64,000 bases of DNA from JBCCMF01 sp038747545 (lineage in GTDB: Bacteria > Bacteroidota > Rhodothermia > Rhodothermales > JBCCMF01), in assembly GCA_038747545.1 (NCBI GenBank), contig JBCDJT010000004.1, forward strand, positions 1-64,000, read 5' to 3'. Positions 40,901 to 47,819 of the stretch are shown here, piece by piece (position 1 is the first letter of the stretch; each line of letters opens with the position of its first letter). The notes under the pieces were generated by a model, which was not told the origin of the DNA, did no database searches, and saw only the letters and a list, made by a program, of their open reading frames with translations. The translations under genes were made by a program, and so were the position numbers.

Positions 40901-43551
40901 GAGAGCGTGTTGCCCGCCGCCGCGGCGCCCTTGACGTGGATGCCGATGCCCGTGTTACCCGCCACGGTGCTCGTGGTGACCGTGTGGTCGGGGCCTTCGA
41001 TCAAGATACCCGTCTGGTTGGCCGTTGCGTCGGCGCCGGGCAGGACGCCCACCACCGCGCACCGCACCGTAGCTTCGCGCGCACCAGCGGCGAGGTGGAT
41101 GCCGGCCACCGTGTTGCCCGCGATCAGGTTGGACAAGCATACCGCTTCGTCGTCCGGCCGGGGGACGGTGCCGATCTTGGCGTTGGCGCCCTCCGCCACG
41201 CGGATGCCTACGCTGTTGTTCACCGCGCGCATGGAGTCGACTTGCGCATCGGCAGTGATCTGGAGGGCGGGGCCGTTGAAGTCGCGCAGCGTCAGCCCGC
41301 TCACCGAGATGGGCGAGCCCGCCAACTGCAGCCCTGGCACCGTGCTGGTTGAGCCTTCGCCGCTGACCACGATGACAGGTCCGGCGGCAGGGCTGACGTA
41401 GCCGGGCTGGCTCGTTCCCTGGATCACGACGGGCCGCTCGATGGGCGGCAGGGGTGCCGGTCTGATCGTACAGACACCGTCGGAGCAGCCGCTGTCGTCA
41501 GCCGGGATGTCGAAGGTGATGAACCACGGATCGGTGCCGTCCTGGCCGTTGACGGCCTCGATGGCGGCGCGGAGCGTACACTGCTCGCCGTCCTCGGCGC
41601 GATCCACGTCGCAGACGTCCTCCGCGGCGCTGTCCGGGTGGTTGGCCTCATCGCCCGTCGAGTTGACGACGAGGATTTTGGGCAGGATGTCGAGGCGGGC
41701 GCACCCGATGCTGGCGTCGTCACGCGCACCGCCCACGCCCGGCGGCGGCGCGGCTTGGTCCAGACTACAGTTCGACACCAGCTCCTCGATCCGCTGCCGC
41801 GTGCTGTCCTCCATGACCGCCTCGGCCTCCACCCGAGGCACGAACACGCGAACGTTCGACTCGACGCTGACCGCCTCGTGGATGAACAGCAGTTCCCCCG
41901 TAGAGTCGGGCTCCAATCGGTCGATGATGAGGTTTTCCCCGCGCGCGAAGCGCAGCGACCCCAGCTCGCTCAGGATGTCGATGCCGTCCTCGTTGCGCGG
42001 CACACGGATGTTGACCAGCGGCAACGCGCCCGTGTTGAATACCTTCAACCGCACCCGCAACGAGTCGCCTATGGTGACGCGCAGCGTGTCGTCATCGGTG
42101 CTTGTGCCCCGTGTATCGCGCCGCTTCCCTGCTGCCTCCGGCACCACCAGCTCCAGGTCCAGCTCGTAACGCATCGCCGCCTCAGACGCCGCCAGGTTGG
42201 CGCGCCAGCCCTGGAGCTGTCCGCTCGGATTGATGGCGTTGCCCACGATCACGGTGCCGTCGTCACTCACGGCGGTAGCCTCGATGAGCCGCCAGCCCGT
42301 GAGGTCCAGGCCGAAGTCGTCGATCAGGACATCCTGCACGGCCCGCGAGCCCTGCTCGGGCGTCCAGATCGTCGCGACACGCATCCCCCTGAACGTACCC
42401 GAGACGTTGCCGTTGCTCGCTTGCTGGTTTCCGAAGATCTCGTAGCCTACAATCACGGTGCCGTCCGCGTTGGTGGCCATCGGGGTGGCACGGCCTTCGG
42501 TGAAGCCGTAGTCACGGGCAGGCGTGATGCGGGGCAGGATGGTCGTGGCTCCGTTCGCATACCGAGCGACGCGCTCGTCTAGGTCGAACTCTTGCTTGTA
42601 GTCTTGGCCAATCACCACCGACCCGTCGGCACTCACGGCAACCACCTGGAACGTCACATTCGGGATGGGAATGGCTTCCTGTGCGCCGTTTACGACACGC
42701 ACGGGGGTGAAGCTCGTGGTGAGGCCGGCCACGCCCGCTACGACGCTTCCGTCATCGGACGCGTCAACGATGCGTAGGTCCTCGATGAACACCTTGTGGT
42801 GATTCTGGAACTGACCGAAGCCCGGGAAGCCGTCGGCGTCTGAGAACGCAGGCCAGGAGCTGGGGTTGGTGCCCATGAGCGCCCCATCCACCCACCGGAT
42901 GGGGTCGTAGATGTCACCCGTCTTGCCAGTGAACGCACTGCCGTAGAGGGCGAGCAGCTCGCCCTGGACAGTACGACCATCGGCCGAAATCGACAAGCCG
43001 CCGCCCACGATCTCCCTGGGCTTCACGGCGCCAGCAGCGGCGCTCACCTCCGGCAGGGATAGCATCGTCCACTCGCCTCCGTTGAAGCTGTCCGTCGGGT
43101 CGATCGAAAAGATCGCCGGCTCCGGGTTCCTGATGAAGCTGCCATTGGTCCCATTGAAGCTCCTGCGGCAAGCCGAGCCGAACGCCTGAAACGGCGGGCT
43201 CTCGGACCGGCACTGGCGCGTCAGAATGTGGCGCCCGTCGGCAGACACCTCGATGGGGAAGACGCTGGAGATGAACCGCCGGATGGGTGTGACTGTGCCC
43301 GCGGCATCCGTCCAGTAGATCTCGTGGTTGTTGCTGCCCGTGGTGCGCAGCATCCCGCTCACCACGCTCCCGTCTGCCGACACAGCCTCGGCGCTAGACA
43401 AGTCGTAGGCGCCACTTGCGAGGTCACCCAAGGTCTCGAACGACTGAGCATACCCCGAGGGCACGAGCACCGCTGCAAGTAGACTGGCCAGGACGGGCCA
43501 CGCATAGACCAGCTTCGGCGACACGGCGGATAGGCGAGCGGCTTTGGACAT
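37909..43551 (-). CDS. Giant HAF-repeat / beta-helix surface protein with T9SS-type tail
   Basis: The 1880-residue protein has a signal peptide ending at about residue 35 (...SGYAQ). Residues 40-440 show HAF-type repeats (AVSADGSVVSGM, ISADGRTVQGE, VSDDGTVIVGN). A region at about 440-600 resembles a DUF11 or CARDB segment. Near residue 655 is CTLRAAIEAVNG, the motif that opens right-handed beta-helix proteins of the 'choice-of-anchor' type, and 690-1540 is a long beta-helix rich in 'GN.IG' turns. A fibronectin-III-like domain (WRVRGVAAQGEGGAWSAPF) precedes a type IX-like sorting domain (NYPNPFNPVTTIGYALP, GTYLYRLEA). Likely a surface adhesin or polysaccharide-binding protein. Confidence 0.88.
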   Translation of the reverse strand: MSKAARLSAVSPKLVYAWPVLASLLAAVLVPSGYAQSFETLGDLASGAYDLSSAEAVSADGSVVSGMLRTTGSNNHEIYWTDAAGTVTPIRRFISSVFPIEVSADGRHILTRQCRSESPPFQAFGSACRRSFNGTNGSFIRNPEPAIFSIDPTDSFNGGEWTMLSLPEVSAAAGAVKPREIVGGGLSISADGRTVQGELLALYGSAFTGKTGDIYDPIRWVDGALMGTNPSSWPAFSDADGFPGFGQFQNHHKVFIEDLRIVDASDDGSVVAGVAGLTTSFTPVRVVNGAQEAIPIPNVTFQVVAVSADGSVVIGQDYKQEFDLDERVARYANGATTILPRITPARDYGFTEGRATPMATNADGTVIVGYEIFGNQQASNGNVSGTFRGMRVATIWTPEQGSRAVQDVLIDDFGLDLTGWRLIEATAVSDDGTVIVGNAINPSGQLQGWRANLAASEAAMRYELDLELVVPEAAGKRRDTRGTSTDDDTLRVTIGDSLRVRLKVFNTGALPLVNIRVPRNEDGIDILSELGSLRFARGENLIIDRLEPDSTGELLFIHEAVSVESNVRVFVPRVEAEAVMEDSTRQRIEELVSNCSLDQAAPPPGVGGARDDASIGCARLDILPKILVVNSTGDEANHPDSAAEDVCDVDRAEDGEQCTLRAAIEAVNGQDGTDPWFITFDIPADDSGCSDGVCTIRPAPLPPIERPVVIQGTSQPGYVSPAAGPVIVVSGEGSTSTVPGLQLAGSPISVSGLTLRDFNGPALQITADAQVDSMRAVNNSVGIRVAEGANAKIGTVPRPDDEAVCLSNLIAGNTVAGIHLAAGAREATVRCAVVGVLPGADATANQTGILIEGPDHTVTTSTVAGNTGIGIHVKGAAAAGNTLSENVIGAFDELGTTGNRWGILIESASNTTVGQPANSNRPVDQFIRGNREGEILIVSEDAEAPADGNVLHRNALGTDLSRRLSPPRGSTSRIGVAIMGAASFNSVGRATSSEAGFSNIIGGYFADVAIAGAEGLPATGNRVLSTLFGIDPAVTLIRGTSLDAVAIPPDVGASIDNIVVYGAASTQIGATGSTAVVLGNATGSGIEADGRIPSAVLVTPTRSTLSFTDSRTETRVSTLRVRNVLIPAVFRDEGDRFPLANCRDAGIDLYRLSDVVIGPDMTVSACREPGAFFGATQKVGIRLFDVQEATITGTTFLSRSLWLGRNEFDQFDKNGVGVVAIGTERVRVSSGGANGLPNSFYGLQTGIRVGGGDAPTLETVIEGNVFGDGRNELIDLPSAQQNRFGIVLRPGATNTRIGGTEEGLGNQLARNDMGIRLEGPGSYPPRDELLPVQGTVITGNVFGEASSIGAPGGERAVSIHAAVDTRIGGTLGDGATGSNRIRNYRTGVVVVGDGAEVDGERGTVILGNNILGVERVGILPTNPVTFSTSAIEVRRPMVDLLGYTEVSTVLNTTQVLDGAVLGPPNQTIHVQVFGTLACRGVAEGETLLATTTMQTNGLGLGRFRLSVTPGNNTGLTATATDDVAGRTGPFSACFSTIDRAESRSVPFDQLDDEVFAELPGFGKHNADSLFVTSYDAPPPLGTVSGEVALNASGEAVQPTTPVLRAWRLGLPDVSGQTQATLCLTTEGLNAPDEVVIVRQHVATGMLWVPHDTRLETREGRLYACADEVTPQGLFSFGEGGPPPLPPPGLSFPADGAQSVRPGVELTWGALPEAASYDLEIALDRGFGDIHRAVEGLTCTRYALDSLAVSQQVHYWRVRGVAAQGEGGAWSAPFTFASRPLVVAVDPREEITLPRTVELQPNYPNPFNPVTTIGYALPEAGLVRLVVFDLMGREVQVLADGPRAAGRHTVTFDASRLSSGTYLYRLEAANTVRTGRMVLLK

Positions 43552-43665
43552 GCTTTTCTGCTCCAGGGCGAGGCAAGTTGGACACGCATGCTATGGTATA
43601 CGAGAGAATATAGCCTATGCACAAACGCTCAGGGCAGAACTGCACGCGTTTTGCTCCTCACCTCG

Positions 43666-43727
43666 TCAGCGCACCGTCTGCGCCACCGCGCCCGTCCCGG
43701 GGTGCTGCAGGATATGCGTAAAGCTGC
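43666..43727 (-). pseudogene. Oxidoreductase 3'-end relic A (oldest)
   Basis: About 62 bases matching the last 20 codons of the oxidoreductase at 49730-50920. The remnant reads GSFTHILQHPGTGAVAQTVR against GSFKRILQDPETGAVSQTVS, ending at a TGA in the same place. It is the shortest and most diverged of four relics and lies between the toxin gene and the giant surface-protein gene. It is probably what is left of the gene's original 3' end. Confidence 0.8.
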
Positions 43728-43748
43728 CTTGGGGCCCTCGCACGCGTG

Positions 43749-44174
43749 TCAACCTGCAGGCAACCACGGGTTGACAAGCGAAATGCCGCAGCCCTCGAAG
43801 TCGGATGTGTTGCGCGTGGCAAGCACTGCCTGGGCTGTTGTGGCGATAGCAGCGATCATCATATCGACGGTGTCCGCGTGGAGCCCCTGTGACTCGCGCT
43901 TCGCCGAGACCGGGCCACACGCATAGGCCGCTGCCTTGTCGAAAACGAGCAGACGCTCCGCGAAGGCCTCGTCGATGAAGGCCGAGAACCGCTCCTCCAA
44001 CCCGCGCCGCCGCTTACCATCCGGCAGACGCATGAGGCCACGTTGGATCTCGGCAACAGTGATGCCGGTCGTCGCCAGTTCCAGTAGGTCTTGGGCTTCG
44101 AGCCACGCCGCGACACCTTTATTTGGCTTGGGCCGCATGAGTTCGGAGATGACGTTGGTATCCAGAATGATCAT
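43749..44174 (-). CDS. PIN-domain toxin (FitB/VapC type)
   Basis: A 141-residue PIN-domain ribonuclease: MIILDTNVISELMRPKPN at the start (first Asp), TTGITVAEIQRGLMRLP with the second acidic residue near 40, and HADTVDMMIAAIA with later acidic residues near 100-105, then ATRNTSDFEGCGI. The family cleaves RNA when the antitoxin is lost. I start at the ATG at 44174; a TTG three codons upstream lies inside the antitoxin gene. It follows the antitoxin stop by one base (TGACATG). The pair is module 1 of the relic-bounded array. Confidence 0.95.
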   Translation of the reverse strand: MIILDTNVISELMRPKPNKGVAAWLEAQDLLELATTGITVAEIQRGLMRLPDGKRRRGLEERFSAFIDEAFAERLLVFDKAAAYACGPVSAKRESQGLHADTVDMMIAAIATTAQAVLATRNTSDFEGCGISLVNPWLPAG

Positions 44175-44175
44175 G

Positions 44176-44421
44176 TCAGCCAAAGTCGGCAGGATCGCGA
44201 CGACTCGACCGCTCAGGCAGGTCTAACTCCACGCCACCGTATGATCCGAAGTGTTTCTTCGCCAAGTCGAGAATGGGTACGGGCTCACTACCGTCGCCTA
44301 CCGCTGCCTTCTGCAGCGCACGCCGCGCATAGGCCTCTAGCGACATGCCTGCCTGAGCAGCGCGTACACGCAAGGCCTCCTTAGTATGGGCAGAAAGCCC
44401 GCGAACGTTGATGTTGGGCAT
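44176..44421 (-). CDS. FitA-like ribbon-helix-helix antitoxin
   Basis: An 81-residue protein with an N-terminal ribbon-helix-helix DNA-binding motif (NINVRGLSAHTKEALRVRAAQ, then GMSLEAYARRAL) of the FitA type, and a C-terminal tail (KKHFGSYGGVELDLPERSS) of the kind that fills the toxin active site. Antitoxin and toxin are one base apart and co-transcribed. The A+T-richer 84 bases upstream (44422-44505) should contain the promoter and autoregulatory operator. Confidence 0.93.
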   Translation of the reverse strand: MPNINVRGLSAHTKEALRVRAAQAGMSLEAYARRALQKAAVGDGSEPVPILDLAKKHFGSYGGVELDLPERSSRRDPADFG

Positions 44422-44505
44422 GAAATGGGGCCTGACGTGCGTCCAATGGATACAATTATTCCAACAGGCTCAAAGCATCTTGGATCCAAACCAGATCTGC
44501 CCCCG

Positions 44506-44668
44506 TCAGCTCATCGTCAGCGACACGGCGCCCGTCTCGGGGTCTTGCAGGATGCGCTTGAAGCTGCCGTCGGGCATGAGTTTATTTGATGACTACCTTG
44601 CCGTCGTGCATCTCCTTCGTCACGGTGGTGCCGCCGCGCCAGTCGTCGATCTCCGCCAGCGCGACTTG
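44506..44668 (-). pseudogene. Oxidoreductase 3'-end relic B
   Basis: 163 bases homologous to the 3' end of the oxidoreductase at 49730, starting exactly at the TGA. There are several internal deletions: one near GAGTTTATTTGAT, where the copy loses bases and changes frame; one removing the region encoding TERIAVP; and one just before GCGCGACTTG. It directly abuts the hicB stop codon at 44669. It is more degraded than relics C and D. Confidence 0.9.
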
Positions 44669-44887
44669 TCATGCAGCGCGGCGCACCTCGACGTACCCCA
44701 CCTGAGACTGAGGCGCTGGTATTGCCTCTCCTTCCTCGGCGAGCCCGTCTAGGTGAAACTCTATCGCCTCGACGATTAGACGACGCACCTCTTGCTCGCT
44801 CTCACCGACAGCGACACAGCCAGGCAAGTCAGGCACGTAAGCTCCGAAGCTGGTCGGACCTGGTTCGATAATCACCGCATATCGCAT
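44669..44887 (-). CDS. hicB: HicB-family antitoxin
   Basis: A 72-residue protein with the HicB partial RNase-H-like fold: MRYAVIIEPGPTSFGAYVPDLPGCVAVGESEQE (opening strand YAVIIE, then YVPDLPGCVA). It ends soon after the fold (SQVGYVEVRRAA) and has no ribbon-helix-helix or HTH tail, so DNA binding for autoregulation may be weak or absent. It follows hicA by nine bases. Its stop is immediately followed by relic B, with no spacer. Confidence 0.93.
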   Translation of the reverse strand: MRYAVIIEPGPTSFGAYVPDLPGCVAVGESEQEVRRLIVEAIEFHLDGLAEEGEAIPAPQSQVGYVEVRRAA

Positions 44888-44896
44888 GGGCTTCCT

Positions 44897-45085
44897 CTAC
44901 TCGTTTAGTCCAGCCTGTTTGAAAATGCTCTTGAGTGTACCGGTAGGAATATCGAGGCTCGGCTTGCCAGCCACAGTTACTGTACCCGGCTTGGTAGGGT
45001 GCTTGAATTGGCGATGGCTGCCTCGGGTTCTCGCCAGATACCAGCCCTCGCGCGTGAGTACCTTGATAACCTCTCGAACCTTCAT
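44897..45085 (-). CDS. hicA: HicA mRNA-interferase toxin
   Basis: A 62-residue double-stranded-RNA-binding-fold toxin: MKVREVIKVLTREGWYLART, then RGSHRQFKHPTKPGTVTV with catalytic His in GSHRQF, and IPTGTLKSIFKQAGL. All family landmarks are present and the length is typical. The toxin precedes the antitoxin, the usual hicAB order. It is module 2 of the array, between relics B and C. Confidence 0.96.
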   Translation of the reverse strand: MKVREVIKVLTREGWYLARTRGSHRQFKHPTKPGTVTVAGKPSLDIPTGTLKSIFKQAGLNE

Positions 45086-45165
45086 GGCGGCAAGATACCA
45101 CCCATGGCTCAGTTATGCTGCGCAGCTTTGCGCCGCTTGGTCTCTCGCAACAGGATGAATGTTCG

Positions 45166-45420
45166 TCAGCTCACTGTCTGCGACACGGCGCCTGTTTCGG
45201 GGTCTTGCAGAATGCGTTTGAAGCTGCCGTCGGGCATCAGCTCTTCTTTGATGACCACCTTGCCGTCGTGCATCTCCTTGGGCACCTCGATCCGCTCGGT
45301 GGTGCCGCCACGCCGGTCGTCGATCTCCACGGGCTCCCACTTGCGCGACTTGGCCGAGCGGTAGCAGGCGTTGACGATGTAGCCATCGTGGAAGGTTTCC
45401 ATCGGCTCTTTACTGTCGTA
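45166..45420 (-). pseudogene. Oxidoreductase 3'-end relic C
   Basis: About 255 bases homologous to the last 89 codons of the oxidoreductase, ending at the same TGA. The frame is still open (KEPMETFHDGYIVNACYRSAKS...TGAVSQTVS). It carries a 12-base in-frame deletion (IIDA missing), and substitutions Y to H, W to R and A to E; most other changes are silent. In-frame sequence continues upstream to 45489, beyond the homology. It separates hicAB from the restriction-modification module. Confidence 0.95.
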
Positions 45421-45470
45421 CAAGCCCTCAGCAAAACGGGACAAAGAAATGCCGAAAATGAGCGATGGTT

Positions 45471-46403
45471 TTAGGCAGTAAGCGTCCAAAGATCCCGCAG
45501 TATCAAGGTCTCGATTCCAGCTATACGAGCCGATAGAGCGCCATCGCTTTCCATTTCGGGGCGAGGATCTACAAAGTAGACGCCATCAAGCGAGCCCAGA
45601 GCTACACTATACCCGAGAAAGTGGTTACGCTTGAACGTAGACGCGATACCAAAGATTGACCCGGAGCGCTTCGCACGCTGCACGTCATGTAGGAAGACGC
45701 CGACAACGGGGACGTCTCGTCCAACAAGCGCTGAAATCATCTTCTTATCGAGGAAAACCTTGTCGATCCTGTCTTTGCTTGTGGTCTTGACTGAACCGAT
45801 CACTTCACCTGGTAGCAGTGGGGTCTCACCTGTCCAGACGACGCCGTTTTTTGAGAAAACAAGGTCCAGTTCGTACTTCATGGTGAACCCGTCACCCCCT
45901 GGCACGGGAAGCACAACGGTGCGCGGCTCGCAGGTCAACCCGGTTTCCTGAACAAGAAGAAGGATCAGCCGCTCAAACACCTGCCCGACTCGCTTTCTCG
46001 CCCGGTTTGCATTGCGAAGTGAGTCTGCGACGCACCCCACGGCTTGTTGGGCCGTGTAAAGCACGCGTCGCATCTCGCCCGACCGTTTATATGAGTCAAC
46101 AGGACTTAGCTGGTTGTTGGCAGCCGTGTTGATCGCGTCGAGCATTCGGTTAAATGCCGCTTTGAATTCATCCGGTCGCCTGATCCAGAGATCAAAGTTC
46201 AGCGGTCGAGTGATTGCTCGTTGATACTGTGCACCGAACTGGTAGAAGCGATATCGGGAATCATTCGGAGCATGGATGAGCGTTGGTTGCTCTGCGTCCA
46301 CATATTCGAGGAAGGCTGCCCCAAACAGCCGGTAATGGTTGAGAACCGTGAATCCTGAAAGATCGATCAGTCCTTCTTGAAGGGGAGCAAGTGGTCCGTT
46401 CAT
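45471..46403 (-). CDS. Type II restriction endonuclease (PD-(D/E)xK-like)
   Basis: A 310-residue protein that starts inside the stop codon of the adjacent DNA methyltransferase (ATGA). Such pairing alone suggests the restriction half. A candidate catalytic set is ELDLVFS with Asp180 and, 26 residues on, VIGSVKTTSKD with Lys206, the spacing of PD-(D/E)xK nucleases. The helical N-terminal half (PLNFDLWIRRPDEFKAAFNRML) may contact DNA. I do not recognise the recognition sequence or subfamily. The gene is visibly more A+T-rich than its chromosomal neighbours. Confidence 0.75.
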   Translation of the reverse strand: MNGPLAPLQEGLIDLSGFTVLNHYRLFGAAFLEYVDAEQPTLIHAPNDSRYRFYQFGAQYQRAITRPLNFDLWIRRPDEFKAAFNRMLDAINTAANNQLSPVDSYKRSGEMRRVLYTAQQAVGCVADSLRNANRARKRVGQVFERLILLLVQETGLTCEPRTVVLPVPGGDGFTMKYELDLVFSKNGVVWTGETPLLPGEVIGSVKTTSKDRIDKVFLDKKMISALVGRDVPVVGVFLHDVQRAKRSGSIFGIASTFKRNHFLGYSVALGSLDGVYFVDPRPEMESDGALSARIAGIETLILRDLWTLTA

Positions 46404-47401
46404 CGGATCGCCTTCCTCCGCTCCTCATTTGCACGATCATAGGCAATCCACTTCTCGACGCTCCATCGTTCGACTCGTTCGAGACGGTCAATCGCCCAGG
46501 TTGAATATTCAGGCGTCAGGTCACAGCCAGACCAACGGCGGCCGAGCTGTTCTGCAACTACGGGCGTAGTGCCCGAACCAAAGAAGGGGTCAACTACGAG
46601 ATCTTCAGGATTCGATGACGCTAATACAAGGCGCCGAATCAGTTCCTCTGGTTTCTGCGTCGGATGTGGCGTCTTTTCATGCATTCCGTTGCATGTTGTA
46701 GGTATCTCTATCACATCTTTTGGTTTGGCCCCTCGTGGGTGAGGCGTCCAGTGATCTTTCCGCTTCTTCCCATTTCCGTACTGGCTTGTCTTTGCCTGGG
46801 GATGGGAGGGGTACTTCAGCGTGTGCGCCCCATAGGGGATACGTACGTCATCTGTGTTGAACGTGAACCGTTTGCTCTTGCGAAAGTGGAGAATGCTCTC
46901 GTGCGAGCGTCCCCAGTCATTACGCAAGTTCGCTTTGTTTTTGTAGTGCCACACAAGCCAGCGGCACCCCGTGAAGTAGCGCGAAGCTGGATGCCGAAGA
47001 TCAGCTAGGATTTCCGAAAAGCCACAGACATACAGCGTCCCTTGTGGCGTCAGCACACGAGAAGCCTGTTCGATCCATGCCAACGACCATTCGACATAGG
47101 CCTGCTGCGACTCAAAGGTGTCCCACTCTGCCTTCTTGATGCTGTAGGGCGGGTCGGCCACGATCAGATCTACGCTGGCGTCAGGCAAGGTATTCAACCA
47201 AGCAGCGGCATCGGCTACCCATAGCGCGCCGTTGGGATGTTCGTAGACCTTGACAGGAGACTCAGCCTTACGAACTTCGGGCAGATCAAATTTTGTCCCA
47301 CGTGGGTCAGGCGGAGGAAACAGACTGGGTTCGTTATCAGGCTTTTTGGCTCGCGCGAAGGATCGGGCAGGTTCTCTGACTTTCGCTTGCTCCATCGGCA
47401 T
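46400..47401 (-). CDS. Type II DNA methyltransferase, beta class
   Basis: A 333-residue N4-cytosine or N6-adenine methyltransferase. The catalytic motif IV DPPY is at residues 83-86 and the AdoMet motif I, DPFFGSGTTPVVAEQLGRRW, at about 271-290, an order that defines the beta class. The target-recognition region lies between them (about 150-250; includes KRKDHWTPHPRGAKP and HPTQKPEELIRRLV). DPPY with this order is most often adenine-specific. It precedes and overlaps the endonuclease gene so that methylation is established first. Lower G+C than the flanks points to transfer. Confidence 0.93.
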   Translation of the reverse strand: MPMEQAKVREPARSFARAKKPDNEPSLFPPPDPRGTKFDLPEVRKAESPVKVYEHPNGALWVADAAAWLNTLPDASVDLIVADPPYSIKKAEWDTFESQQAYVEWSLAWIEQASRVLTPQGTLYVCGFSEILADLRHPASRYFTGCRWLVWHYKNKANLRNDWGRSHESILHFRKSKRFTFNTDDVRIPYGAHTLKYPSHPQAKTSQYGNGKKRKDHWTPHPRGAKPKDVIEIPTTCNGMHEKTPHPTQKPEELIRRLVLASSNPEDLVVDPFFGSGTTPVVAEQLGRRWSGCDLTPEYSTWAIDRLERVERWSVEKWIAYDRANEERRKAIR

Positions 47402-47483
47402 TGCTTGGGTTCATTCGGAGAAGACCTCAGAATATAGCCAGGACTGCTCTGCTTGTGCCCCCACACCAGAAATTGCTCGATAG

Positions 47484-47714
47484 TCAGCTCACCGTCTGCG
47501 ACACAGCGCCCGTCTCGGGGTCTTGCAGGATGCGCTTGAAGCTGCCGTCAGGCATGAGTTCTTCTTTGATGACCACCTTGCCGTCGTGCATCTCCTTGGG
47601 CACGGCGATGCGCTCGGTGGTGCCGCCGCGCCAGTCGTCGATCTCCACGGGCTCCCACTTGCGCGACTTGGCCGAGCGGTAGCACGCGTCGATGATGGCG
47701 TTGACGATGTAGCC
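47484..47714 (-). pseudogene. Oxidoreductase 3'-end relic D (youngest)
   Basis: 231 bases that align without gaps to the last 231 bases of the oxidoreductase (49730-49960). I count eight base differences, all silent, so the encoded stretch GYIVNAIIDACYRSAKS...TGAVSQTVS is identical in both. Homology stops sharply at the GGC TAC junction; the upstream sequence (47715-47819) is unrelated. It separates the restriction-modification module from the OLD-family nuclease. Confidence 0.97.
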
Positions 47715-47819
47715 ACAATAACGTCTCGCAATACTGCTGCGCGGCCTGCCCGCAGGCAAGCGAAGTATACCTACCTGTCAACCCGTGACAGCAGCAACAC
47801 CTTGTTTGACGGTGGGGGC

